NCBI GenBank assembly: GCA_002104895.1
Contig: MCFG01000304.1
Location: 1 to 64,000 of the forward strand
DNA: 64,000 bases
DNA from: Anaeromyces robustus
Taxonomy: Eukaryota; Neocallimastigomycota; Neocallimastigomycetes; Neocallimastigales; Neocallimastigaceae
Direction of reading: 5' to 3'
The translations under genes and the position numbers were made by a program. The number at the start of each line of letters is the position of its first letter. Position 1 is the first letter of the stretch. Of this stretch, positions 1 to 37,491 are shown in pieces. Under the pieces are notes generated by a model. It was given only the letters and a program-made list of their open reading frames with translations, did no database searches and was not told where the DNA came from.

Positions 1-852
1 TATGATGATAATACCAATATAGGTAATACCAATAAAGGTAATACCAGTAAAGGTAAAAGATGTGGTTCAGGTTATGGATTCTGTACTAATAATGAATGTT
101 GTAGTAAAGATGGCTACTGTGGTACATCTAATGCACACTGTGGTAAAGGTTGTCAACCATTCTATAGTCATAGAGATTGTAATGAAGATAATGATGATGA
201 TTATACCAATATGGGTAATATCAATAAAGATAATGATAATGATAATGATGATAAAACCAATATGGGTAATTCCAATAAAGATAATGATAATGATAATGAT
301 GATAAAACCAATATAGGTAATACCAATAAAGGTAATAATAATAAAGGTAATACCAAGAAAGGTAAAAGATGTGGTTCAGGTTATGGATTCTGTTCTAATG
401 GTGAATGTTGTAGTAAAGATGGTTACTGTGGTTCATCTGATGATTACTGTGGTAAAGGCTGTCAAGACTTCTATAGTAGTGGAGATTGTAATGAAGATAA
501 TAATGATGATGATAATAATGATATTATTGAAGATAATCCAAATAAAGGTAATACCAAAAAAAGTAAAAGATGTGGTTCAGGTTACGGATTCTGTTCTAAT
601 GGTGAATGTTGTAGTAAGGATGGTTACTGTGGTACAACTAATGCATACTGTGGTAAAGGCTGTCAACCATTCTTCAGTGATGGACTTTGTAATGAAGATA
701 AAACTGATAAAGGTAAAAGATGTGGTTCTGGTCATGGTTTCTGTTCTAGAGATGAATGTTGTAGTAAAGATGGTTACTGTGGTACAACTTCTGAATATTG
801 TGGAAAAGGTTGTCAACCATTCTTCAGTGGTATGGATGAAAACTGCTATTAA
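1..852 (+). CDS. CBM18 (hevein-like chitin-binding) repeat protein, 5' end outside window
   Basis: The frame is open from base 1 and ends in TAA at 850-852, so 283 residues of the C-terminal part are visible and the start lies upstream. Four hevein-type modules begin near residues 20, 123, 190 and 240. Each has the eight-cysteine pattern of the family, with cores such as ECCSKDGYCG followed by YCGKGC. CBM18 modules bind chitin or N-acetylglucosamine oligomers. Here they are separated by hydrophilic linkers of GNTNKG and DNDNDN type, and no catalytic domain is visible. Chitin-binding repeats of this kind are common in secreted or wall proteins of anaerobic fungi, where they may protect or organise the fungal wall. 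An internal ATG at 211 is not the real start, because the first CBM18 lies upstream of it in the same frame. Domain identity is firm; the role of the whole protein is unknown. Confidence 0.9.
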   Translation, partial: YDDNTNIGNTNKGNTSKGKRCGSGYGFCTNNECCSKDGYCGTSNAHCGKGCQPFYSHRDCNEDNDDDYTNMGNINKDNDNDNDDKTNMGNSNKDNDNDNDDKTNIGNTNKGNNNKGNTKKGKRCGSGYGFCSNGECCSKDGYCGSSDDYCGKGCQDFYSSGDCNEDNNDDDNNDIIEDNPNKGNTKKSKRCGSGYGFCSNGECCSKDGYCGTTNAYCGKGCQPFFSDGLCNEDKTDKGKRCGSGHGFCSRDECCSKDGYCGTTSEYCGKGCQPFFSGMDENCY

Positions 853-1308
853 AATTCAGAAAACAAAAAAATAATAATAATTTAAAAACAAAAGCAAAAA
901 AACAAAAACTATTTAAAAAAAAATTATATTTTATCGGCATCTTAATTTGGAATATAAATATATTTATATTCAAAAGGTATTTAAACGTATATAAATATAA
1001 TAAATATAAATTATTATTATACTTATATTAATAATACCCAAATAAAATAAATTAAAAATAAAATAAAATAAAATAAAATAAAAAAAAATATAATAAAATA
1101 AAATAAAATAAATATAAAAAATTAATTTTAGAATAAAAAAAATTATATAAAAAAAAATAAAATAATTAAAAAAAAAAAAAAACTCAATTTTTTCCTTTTA
1201 CTCCATGATTGTGTAATTGTGTAAAAATTAAAATAACATTTTTTTTTTTTAATTTTTAGAGTAAATTAAATCATAACAAATGAAATTTTCATTTCATTTC
1301 ATTTTAAT

Positions 1309-1394
<86 letters not shown>

Positions 1395-2245
1395 TTATTT
1401 ATTTATTTATTTATTTTACTTTTTTTAATTTTTATTTAAAATTCTTTTCTAAACGTTGAATTTTATTTTTATCTTTTATCTATTATTAATTTTATAGATA
1501 ATCTGAATTAGGTATATTATTAATGAATGTAAATTATTATTTATTATTAATACTCTTCCTTTAGTCTAAAAAAAAAATAATTAATACTATTTAATTCTTT
1601 CTTTATTTTAATATAATCTAGAAAAAAAATATAAAACTTATATATATTAAATTCTTTAATATTAATGAAAAAAAAAATTAGAAAAAAAAAATTAGAAAAA
1701 AAAAAAAAAAAAAAAAAAAAGAGTGAAAGATTTCATTGAAATAAATGGATATCAAAAAAAGTGCTAATTTTAATTTCAATAGTTTGAAAATAATTTAAAA
1801 AGAATTAATAAATAATTATATATAAATATGAAAAAAATATTATTAACCATTGATAGTAATTTCAAAAATTAAAGTAAATTAAAGTATTAAATGTATTTTT
1901 AATTTAATAAATAAATTAAAGAAAAGAAAAGATACACTAAAATAAAATAAAAAAGAGAAAAATTAATATACTTTCACCAATATACACTTTATTCTGAATT
2001 CAAATCTTTTTTCTAAATAATAATATCTGTAAAAGTAAGAAGATAATGTAAATTACTCTCTCAAAATTTTATATATAATATTTATATAAAAAAATCCTCT
2101 TTTTTTTTTTTTAATATTATATATTTTTATATATATTTATATATATATATATTATTATTGTATTATTATTATAATATTATATTTAACTTTTATTAAAAGA
2201 AAAATAAAAGAAAAATGATGATCCAATTATACAGAATTTTCTATT

Positions 2246-2284
<39 letters not shown>

Positions 2285-2691
2285 CAATAAAATATTTAAT
2301 ATTATTTAATAAATGATGGTGTAACTTTAATAAATTAAATAATTTAAAATGAAATAAAAAATTTAAAAAAAAAAAAAAATTTTTTTTTTTTTTTAAATCT
2401 TTTTTTGTTGTGATTCAACTCTAAATAATATACAATGAGACAAAAATGATTCGGAAAATAAAAAAAATAAAATAAAAAAACTATTTATTGTAATAATGAT
2501 ATTTTAAAAAATACGCTAAATTTACATTTATTATTGATTATCTTAGAGATGAGAAAATATAACCAGTATTAAACCAAAAATTGTATCTTATTTTATTAAT
2601 ATATAATTTATTTCTTAATATTTATTCCATTATTTATTTATTTATTATTTATTTGTATACTTATTTATTTATTTATTATTTATTTATATAT

Positions 2692-2722
<31 letters not shown>

Positions 2723-3495
2723 TTATTTATTTATTTATATACCTATTATAATCTATTAATAAAATATTTAAGCATAATAAATATTTAGTATATGAAATTT
2801 TGTTTTATTAACATCCTTTTTTTTTATTTAGCTCCATGTTCGTTTAAATATTATATTATATTCTTATTATATTATTTTTTAGTGCTATTATTTTATTATT
2901 ATTAGAAACAAATCAATATATAAAAAAATCTATAAAAAAAAAAATTAAAAAAAAAAAAAAGTTGAAAATGTTCGGAAATATTGTTTACTCTTTTTTATAC
3001 TAAAATGAACATTTTTTTTTTCCTTTCATTCATTAATAATTTAATTAATTTAAATTTACATTTATTTTTAATTATGATATATTTTTATCTAATAGACAAT
3101 CAAATTTTTATTTTTTTTTATTATTATTATTCCGATAATTAAAATATTTGTAAAAAAATATATATTTATTTTTTATTTGTTAATGTTGAAATAATATAAA
3201 TACATATAAATATTTCTCAACAAATAAAAGCATTTATATTTACTATTATGATTAATAAAAAATTTGAAAATTCATATTTTATACTAGTAACTTTTTTATT
3301 TATTTATTTATTTATTTTGAAATTTTGAAATTTTGAAATTTTTTAATAATATTTCTTATTTATATTTAAAATATCGGATATATCTATTTTTTATATATTT
3401 TAAAAAATCAATACAAATTCAACCTAATGTGTTTACTGTTATTATCTAAACTTTTATCACCTTTGTTTCTAATTTATTTGATTTTTAAAATTTAT
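853..3495. other. A/T-rich intergenic region with simple repeats
   Basis: No convincing coding frame or RNA gene is seen. It holds an (ATTT)n tract at about 1303-1416, a second broken one at 2630-2735, an A run near 1700-1720, a T run of about 39 at 2242-2280, and a short TTTTGAAAT repeat near 3315-3342. Confidence 0.7.
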
Positions 3496-4176
3496 TTATT
3501 CAATATAATGAATCATATCATATGGATAATATTGTTTATTTTTTAAATCATCGTCTTCAAAACCAAGTCTTTTAGCTACAGCACCTGCTTCAAAACACCA
3601 ATATCCGAAATATAAATTATCATCTTTAATTTTGTGTGTATCATACCATGAGCTTTCTTGACAACCTTTATACCAGCCTCGTAAGTATTTTAATAATGCT
3701 TCCCTATCTTGACCATTAATACATTTTAATAATTTTTTATAAGGACGAGGAAATGATATTTTTAAATTATCTTGAGAATCATCAAAACCTATAAGTATAA
3801 AATCTATAAGATAATCATATGTATCAGATTCTTTTAATTTATTTCTTATTCTTTTTAACAATGCTTCATCTAATTTTAAAAGATAGGCCAAAGAAGCAAA
3901 CCAAAGATTATCTTCATATATTTCACCATTCCAAAATTCACAAAAAAAATCAATCATATCTTCAAATTCTTTTTTTATTGTACAAATAGGATCTCCTCTG
4001 GAATATTTAGCTATAATTATTCCTAATTTAATTTCTAATATATCGTCTTTTATAAAATTAATTCTTTCGTCTTCAATTTCCCCATTCTCAATACTATCTT
4101 CAAACATTTTAATATCTTCTAATTCTTCAAGAATAAAAGTATCAAAATATTCCTTTGTTCTTAAAGTGTCTCTCAT
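3496..4176 (-). CDS. PoNe-immunity-like protein (DUF1910/DUF1911), probable gene transfer from bacteria
   Basis: Single uninterrupted frame of 226 residues; ATG at 4174-4176, TAA at 3496. The N-terminus (MRDTLRTKEYFDTFI) and helical acidic first half resemble DUF1910. The second half carries the DUF1911-type signature: a WYKG..SSWYDTHK stretch near residues 165-180, then GYWCFEAGAVAKRLG and YYPYDMIHY near the end. From family knowledge, such proteins (PoNi) are bacterial immunity proteins that bind and block polymorphic nuclease effectors delivered by type VI, VII and related systems. The full length matches the two-domain family. No introns are present and base composition is clearly richer in G+C than the flanks. 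No partner nuclease gene is visible in the window. In a eukaryote this suggests acquisition from a gut bacterium. Recognition is by motif memory and was not confirmed by search. Confidence 0.75.
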   Translation of the reverse strand: MRDTLRTKEYFDTFILEELEDIKMFEDSIENGEIEDERINFIKDDILEIKLGIIIAKYSRGDPICTIKKEFEDMIDFFCEFWNGEIYEDNLWFASLAYLLKLDEALLKRIRNKLKESDTYDYLIDFILIGFDDSQDNLKISFPRPYKKLLKCINGQDREALLKYLRGWYKGCQESSWYDTHKIKDDNLYFGYWCFEAGAVAKRLGFEDDDLKNKQYYPYDMIHYIE

Positions 4177-4841
4177 TTTCTCGTTTTTATATTTGTAAAT
4201 TAAAATTGTATAATTTTATTTTAATTCCAATAATAATATATTATTTATTAAATTATTTAATTTTGATTTATTTATTTTATATTTTATATTTTATATTTTA
4301 TATTTTATATTTTATATTTTATATTTTTATTTTATATTTTATATTTTATATTTTTATTTTATTTTTTATATATTTTTATTTTATTTTTTATATATTTTTA
4401 TTTTATTTTTTATATATTTTTATTTTATTTTTTATATATTTTTATTTTATTTTTTATATATTTTTATTTTTTATTTTTATATCTTTTTTTTTTAATTAAT
4501 AATATATACTTTTAAAAAAAAATAGTAAATTACATTAAAAATAATATAATGATAATAAAAAAATATAGGAAGAAAAGTTTTTTTAAAAAAAAAAAAATTT
4601 TTTAAATTTTTTTTTTTCTGTTCATAATTAATTTTTGTAAACTTTAAATACAATTTAATGGTTTTCATTTAATATATTAATATATAATAGATGAAGAATG
4701 TTAAATGTTAATTAAATAAAGAATAAATAATAAATTTATAAATAATTAATATTATTCATAGTAGTCTTTATATTTATATATATATATATATAAATGAAAA
4801 TAACTAAAAAAATACTTAGTAATAAAATTTGTTTTATTTAT
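4177..4841. repeat. A/T-rich spacer with a 22-bp minisatellite
   Basis: From about 4265 to 4360 a TTTATATTTTATA-type repeat runs, then from about 4362 to 4480 a 22-bp unit (T5 A T4 A T6 ATATA) is repeated about five times. The rest is unstructured A/T. No gene is seen. Confidence 0.7.
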
Positions 4842-5060
4842 TTTTACTTTTGTAAATGTGGAAATGAAAACCTAAAAAAAAAATATTTAATTAAATATGG
4901 AATAGATAGAAATAATGAAAACAATCTCTTTGTGAAACATTTTTATTTAATGCTAGTGAAAGTAGAAATGAAAACCTGGTAAAATATTTAGTGGAATTGG
5001 GAAAAGAAAAAAAAAAAAAGTAAAATATTTAATTAAAAAGAGAATATATAAAACTTAAGT
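4842..5060 (+). pseudogene. Ankyrin-repeat relic
   Basis: A degraded fragment reads CKCGNENLKKKYLIKYGID in one frame from 4848. After a frame change it reads SRNENLVKYLVELGK at about 4957-5008, followed by KYLIKK. The GNENLVKYLVELG pattern is the typical ankyrin repeat of large anaerobic-fungal ankyrin proteins. Stops and frame changes break it and no start or promoter context remains. It is best read as two to three decayed repeats left from a lost or moved gene. Confidence 0.6.
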
Positions 5061-6482
5061 AATGTCATTCTCTATAAGAATTCAAATTACATGTAGAATA
5101 TGAATAACTATAAATGATTTTTAATAAATAAATAAATAATTAATTAATTAATTAAAATAAAAATATTATTAAATGATTAAAAATATTATTATAATAAATT
5201 TGAGAAAATAAATATATTTCTACATTTTAATACATTTTAATAAATTGTAAATTGTAAAATATTAATTTGTTAATATATTATATTATATTGTAAATAAAGA
5301 AAAAGATAATGTTTATATTTACTTTTTTTTTTTTTTTAATTTTAAAAATAATAATATAATAATATAATAATAAAATAATAAAATTATAAAATAATAAAAT
5401 AATAAAATAAAAATGAATACCGTTTTTTTTTTTATTATTTATTTTTATTATTTTTGATTTTAATACAAAATAATAATAATAATAATAATAAATATAATAG
5501 ATAAAGATAAAGCAATTATTATTTTAAACAAAGAAGATAATTATTATTGTTTAAAAAAATTTTATAAATAGAATAGAATAATAAATGAAATAAATAAACA
5601 TAAATTAATAAATAGATAAATAAAATAAAATAAATTGAAAGAAATAAAATGAAATATATATTATAAAATATAAAAAAAAAATAAATAAAAATAAAAATTT
5701 ATATATAATGAAAAATAATGTATATAAATAATACTCATAAATTTTCATATTTTTATTCCTTTATTATATATTTTATTTAACATTTTTATTATATAATTAT
5801 TATTTTATCTTTTTTTTTTTTTTTTTGTAGAAAAAAAATTATAAACTATAATTATAAAAATATAAGTTTATTTCTTAAAAAATAATTACATTTTTTATTA
5901 TACAAGTTATTTTATTTTTTATTTTATTAATTTATTTTCTATTAAAAGTCTTTTTTTTTTTATTTTATTTCATTTTTTAAGAAATAAAAATACATATACA
6001 ATTAAAAAATTCACATTAAAATTTAAAATTAATAATTTTTTTTTTAAATATATATATATTTATAAGGTTAGTAAATAAAAATATATATTTATATATATAT
6101 ATTTATAAGGTTAGTAAATAAAAATATATATTTATATATAAATTTTTATTTAGAATTTATTAAAACAAATAAACATAATTATAATAAATGTTAAGATAAT
6201 AGATTAAAAAAAAAAATAAAATAAAATAAAAAAAATAAAAAAAAAAAGAAAAAAAGAAAAAAGAAAAAGAATTAAATAGTTGAAATGATAAAACCTCTTA
6301 TTATTTGTATTATTATTAATTAATATTATTAATTAATATTAATTATTATTATTATTATTTTTATTTTTATTATTATTAAAAAATGAAAAATTAAAAAATT
6401 AAAAAATTAAAAAATTAAAAAATTAAAAAATTAAAAAATTAAAAAAATTAAATCACAATGAAATTATTTAATAGTTATTAGG
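5061..6482. other. A/T-rich intergenic region downstream of the scaffoldin gene
   Basis: No gene is seen. Local structure includes a direct duplication of about 43 bp (TTATAAGGTTAGTAAATAAA at about 6059 and 6102), and a 9-bp AAAAAATTA repeat at about 6380-6450 that lies just past the scaffoldin stop codon. Confidence 0.65.
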
Positions 6483-28209
<21,727 letters not shown>

Positions 28210-28241
28210 CTGCTCTAACTTTTTGTAATAATAGATTTCCT
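28210..28241 (-). CDS. Candidate upstream scaffoldin exon (signal-peptide end)
   Basis: On the minus strand TTTTTTGTTTTAG is a good acceptor. It is followed by codons for NLLLQKVRA and then a G|GTAAAT donor in the same phase as the other introns, which would give NLLLQKVRAG-EPGYY. The hydrophobic stretch ending in Ala resembles the end of a secretion signal. If the AG is not used, the frame reads back through LLGFFVLG to a stop with no ATG, so the true start exon is not found. Confidence 0.35.
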
Positions 28242-28968
28242 AAAACAAAAAAGCCTAAAAGGCTTTATATATTTTTTAAATATAAAAAGAATTATTATTA
28301 AAATATAAATTAATATTATTTATAAAAACAAAATATTAAAAATATATTAAATATATAAAAATTAAATAAAATTAAATTAATATCAAAATCCAATTTAAAA
28401 TTTTAATTTTATTTATGATGCTATATAAAAAAAATGATCTTTTAATATTTATTTTTTTTTTAATTGAGATCAAGTTATAATATAAGTTACATACTTTCTA
28501 TAATTAAAATATCAATTTAAAAATTAATATTGTACTATTCATTTATTTATATTTAAAAATAAAATAAAATTTTAATTTTTTCATCTTTTAATTAAAATAT
28601 TATAAAATTTCTTTTTTATTTTTGTTTAAAAATGTCATTATTTCATTATTTTCTTTTTGTTTAAAAATATTATTTCATTGTTTTATTTTAGTTCAAAAAA
28701 ATGTCATTATTTCATTATTTTATTTTTGTTTGAAAATTTCATTATTTCATTGTTTTATTTTTGTTTAAAAATTTCATTATTTCATTGTTTTATTTTAGTT
28801 CAAAAAATGTCATTATTTCATTATTTCATTTTCGTTTAAAAAATGTCATTATTTCATTATTTCATTTTCGTTTAAAAATTTCATAATTTCATTATTTTAT
28901 TATTGTCTATATATTTCATTATTTCAATATTTTATTTTCATTTAAAAATTTTTTTATTTTATTTTATT

Positions 28969-29035
<67 letters not shown>

Positions 29036-31299
29036 TTAATTTATTTATATATATATTTATTTATTTATTAATATATTTATTTATTAATTTATTAATATAT
29101 TTATTTATTAATTTATTTTTTTAATTATTTATTTATTTATTTATTTATTAATTAATTAATTTATTTATTTATTTATTTATTAATTTATTTATTTATTTAT
29201 TTATTTAATTATTTACCTTCTTATAAATAACATTTTTTTTTATTTTATTTTATTTTATTTTATTTTATTTTTATATTATTTTATTTTATTTTTATCTTAT
29301 TTTATTTTATTTTAAACTATAATGGACATTAAACATTATATATAGAGAGAGAAATAAACCGTGTTTTAAATTCTTAATTTTTACACTATATAAAAAAGAA
29401 AAAAAAAACTATTATTATATATAGTGTTAAAGACAATAAAAAAAATTATATAATTAAAAAAATCTTTCTTCCTTTTACACCCTTTACACAATTATAAATA
29501 TTTAAAAAAAAAATTCTTTTTTATTTAAAAAAGTTGAATTTTTCTTCTTTTATTTAAAACAATTTTTATTTAGACTTTAATAAAAAAAAATTATTTATTT
29601 AAACTTAAAATATTGGTTTTAATAAATTAGTTTAGTTTATTAAATGTGGATGATTCTTTTTTTTTTTTTTTATTTCCTTTTAATTAAATAAATGTAATAC
29701 TAAATTTCAATGTAATTATTCATTTCTTCATTTATCTTTTTTTTTTTTTTTACTTTAAAATTTTTAGAAAAAAGTATATAAATGAATATAAATTATTTAA
29801 TGAGATAAATTTTTAATAATAATAAATAAATGTATAATAATAAATAAATAAAAGAATTTTTTTAATTTACTCTTAATAATTTTTTAAGGTTCGTTTAACA
29901 TATTAAGTTAAGCAAATCTTAAAAAAAAAATTTTTTTATTGCTGAACATTTAAAGTTCAATAAAATTAATTTTATTATTTTTATTTATAATAAATAAATG
30001 AATAAATAAATTTTAATTAAATAAATAATTAATAAATAATTAGAATATATGAATGAATGTATAAATAATAATAATTTAATTAATTAATTAATTATTAATT
30101 AAATAAATCCTTTCAATTGAAAAAAAATTTTGATTATTAATTAATTCTTAATTAATGCAAAAAAAAAAAAAAAGAAATGAATATTATAGAATAATTATAA
30201 TATTCTAGTAAAAAAAAATTATATTCTTAATAATTAGAATTCTATATTATATATATTATATATACATAATTATTTTAAATCAATCTTAAATATTTATTAT
30301 TCCTTAATAATAATAAATTTGTAAATAAAATAAACAATATTATAATAAATATTTTTTAATAATAAATATCTGTTAATTATCTATTATTTTGTTATATATT
30401 GAATAAACTTTTGTAAAGATCAATTAAAAAATAATATATTTAACCAATAGAAGAAATATTTTAATTATATAACTATACATTATGATAAAATAATTAAATT
30501 TCAATTCTTATCTGTTAAAAGTATAAATTTATTCATAAATAATTTTTTTAAAGTACTATTCTTTTTGGTATACACTTTTATAATTATATTTATATATATA
30601 TTAATAAGATATAAATATTTTCATCTATTTTCATTAACAAAAAAATTTTTATAAGAAAACAACGTATTTTAATTTTTTTAAGACTTAAAATTGATATTCA
30701 TTGTTTATTTATTTATTTATTTATTTATTACTGAGTATTTAATATAATATGAAAATTTTAATTAAATCAATTATTTTTTAATCATTATTTAAATAAAAAA
30801 CTTTAAATGCTTTAATAATAAATATTAAGATAAAGAACAAATATTTCATATAATATATATACATTTCATACAAGGAAAAAATATATATTTCAATCAAATT
30901 CACTAATAATTTACTAATAACTTTATATAAAGATTTGATATAAAAACATTACAGAAAATTAATATATTTTGATTGGAATCTCTATCAAAAAATAAAAAAA
31001 TTTAAAATTTAAAATATAAAAATAGTTTTATTTTTATTTAGTTTTTGAATTAACGAAATGTTATAAATATTTTAAAAATTTATTTATTTAACTTATACAA
31101 ATAAAATATAAATAATTATTTATACATACCAATAAATACCAATAAATACCAATAAATACCAATAAATACCAATAAATACCAATAAATACCAATATACTAC
31201 CTATGTATTTTTATTTATCAAAAAAAATATTTTTATACCGTGGTTAGATTAAATAGGGTTAGTTTATTAATTGTATATTAAAATTTTTTTTTCTGATTT
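28242..31299. other. A/T-rich intergenic region with minisatellites
   Basis: No gene is supported. It contains a hairpin AAGCC-TAAAA-GGCTT (28250-28264), about nine imperfect copies of a 33-36 bp unit (TTTCATTATTTCATT plus TTTTGTTTAAAA) at 28630-28950, (ATTT)n/(ATTA)n tracts at 28970-29210, and a 10-bp CCAATAAATA repeat at 31128-31192. Confidence 0.65.
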
Positions 31300-31313
31300 A
31301 GTAATATCAATAA

Positions 31314-31747
31314 TGTCGACCAGTTTCTATCCTGGTTGTTAAGGCGTTTCCTTAGCATACATAAGGCTTCTGGATCGACACCGCATCTACCCCAAGCACA
31401 AGTGGTTTTCTCCTTCACGGGTTTTACACTGTGGCAAGGTAGTGCACAGGTATAGTATTTGAGGCGTAGCTACTCACGCCTCATTAAATAATATAAGAAT
31501 ATGAGTAGATCTTTAAGTCTAATAATGTGGGGTGCGGCTCTAAATTATTGGGCGGTTTCCTTGGTGACTACTATTCATATGTGGGGCTTGTAGACTGGAC
31601 CCGTTATTAAGTTAGCGTTAGGGTTTAAGTACAAATGTAAAATATATGAATATACCAAGGGCGTCGACGCCGAAAAGGTAAGGCAGGGAATTTAATTCCG
31701 ATACATTCATGTGAAAAATCACATGATAAGTCTATAAAAAAAAAAAA
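31314..31747 (+). mobile_element. SINE-like retroposon with tRNA-like head, poly(A) tail and 14-bp TSD
   Basis: This 434-bp block is far richer in G+C than anything around it and ends in A13. It is flanked by identical 14-bp direct repeats, AGTAATATCAATAA, at 31300-31313 and 31748-31761. The 5' part resembles a class II (Leu/Ser-like) tRNA: GGTTGTTAAGGCG at 31333, a 5+7+5 stem-loop CCTTA-GCATACA-TAAGG at 31350-31366, and GGATCGACACC at 31372-31382, which fits the pol III B box (GGTTCGANTCC) closely. The body contains strong hairpins: an 8-bp stem at 31460-31483, the palindrome GGCGTCGACGCC at 31660-31671, and CATGTGA/TCACATG at 31708-31725. There is no long coding frame. Retroposition is seen in the sequence; the tRNA ancestry is inferred, since the box A is weak. 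It could instead be a retroposed structured ncRNA or a LINE fragment. Confidence 0.72.
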
Positions 31748-31761
31748 AGTAATATCAATAA

Positions 31762-33366
31762 ATAAATAAATTTTTAAATATAACTTTTTATTTAAAAAAA
31801 TAAGAATTAAAACTTTTTAATTAATAATTTCAATTTCATAAAAATAATATTTAAAGCATTTAAATCATTTTTGATATTAAAACTGTTTTATATATAATAA
31901 TCAAATAATCTGATATATATAACCCTTTAAATAATAACAATCCAAAATTTTATAATAAATAATTAATAATAATAAGAATAATAATAATAAATAATAAATA
32001 ATAATAAATAATAAATAATAAATAATAATAATAATAATAATAAATAATAATAAATAATAAATAATAAATAATAAATAATAAATAATAAATAATAAATAAT
32101 AAATAATAAATAATAAATAATAAATAATAAATAATAAATAATAAATAATAAATAATAAATAATAAATAATAAATAAAATAATAAATAATAAATAATAAAT
32201 AATAAATAATAAATAATAAATAATAAATAAAATAATAAATAATAAATAATAATAATAAATATTACTACATTTACAACAATACTTTTACGAAATTTCAGTG
32301 TGACATTAGCAGTATAAATTATACAACAAAAATTAGGAAGAAAATTTACACTAATACAAAGAAAAAGAAAAAAATGTATTATAATTTTATTTCTTTATTT
32401 TATTTTTAAATATTTTTAATAGTTATTTAAGATAAACTAATATAATTGGTCAAAATTGTAAAATTTTAATTCATGGTATTTTAAAATACCATGAATTAAA
32501 ATATAGTAAAGATATTTAATTGAATATGGAACAATTATAGATAAATCAATAATAATATATTTGATAATTCTTTTTTATTTATTATTTGTTTTTTTTATTA
32601 AATATTTAAATATTAATCTTAATAATATTGAAAATAATTAGATAATTGGTTTAATGAACATTTATATAATTATATATTATTATTATTAACTTTCTTTTTT
32701 TATAATTTTTTATATTTGTTTAATTATAATTAACTGTATTTACATTGTCATTTTTTTATGCTTTATTTAAAAAAAGTATTATTATTTTTTTATATTATAT
32801 ATAATTATATAAAATAAAATAAAATAAAATAAAATAAAATAAAATAAAATAAAATAAAATAAAATAAAATAAAATAAAATAAAATAAAATAAAATAAAAT
32901 AAAATAAAATAAAATAAAATAAAATAAAATAAAATAAATAGTAAAGTAGAATAAGTTACAAGTACAAAGAAAATAAAATAAAATAAAAAATAATATAGTA
33001 TTTATATCTTCTATTTTAAAAAAATTAAAATAAATAAAAAATAAAAAATAAAAAATAAAAAATAAAATTAATGAATAATTATTTAAAGTTAATATATAAA
33101 TAAATATAGAGGATAAAATAATAGATAATTTATATAAATAAATTAATTTTTTTTAAATATTTTTTAATTTATAATTTTAATTAACTATTTTAATCTAAAA
33201 TTATTTCAACTTTTTTTTAATATTTTATTATTCATCAATCTTTCATTTATAATTAAAAAAAATTTTTTTTTTATTTATTTATTACACGAAAATAAAAAAA
33301 TAAAAAATAAAAAAAAATATTACAATATACAATAAAATAAAACATTATAATAATATATATAAATAA
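31762..33366. other. A/T-rich spacer with palindrome and satellites
   Basis: It holds a (TAATAAA)n minisatellite at about 31975-32262, a perfect 40-bp palindrome at 32463-32502, a (TAAAA)n pentanucleotide tract at about 32812-32937 and a short AAAAAT repeat at 33035-33066. No gene is seen. Confidence 0.65.
32463..32502. repeat. Perfect 40-bp palindrome
   Basis: Left arm ATTTTAATTCATGGTATTTT is followed directly by its exact reverse complement with no spacer. It is more complex than the surrounding A/T repeats. It could form a cruciform or RNA hairpin, or be the remains of a small inverted-repeat element. Confidence 0.8.

Positions 33367-37491
<4,125 letters not shown>

Noticed and set aside
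28970-29210. CRISPR-like regular array in ATTT and TTTCATTATTTCATT repeats
   Set aside because: There are no spacers. These are simple micro- and minisatellites in eukaryotic intergenic DNA.
29885-29925. tRNA-like GGTTCG motif
   Set aside because: No acceptor, D or anticodon stems can be drawn around it.
31560-31640. Telomerase-RNA template candidate (complement reads AACCCTAAC near 31618-31626)
   Set aside because: A nine-base match to the telomere repeat is weak evidence. Flanking target duplication and poly(A) tail show a retroposed element instead.
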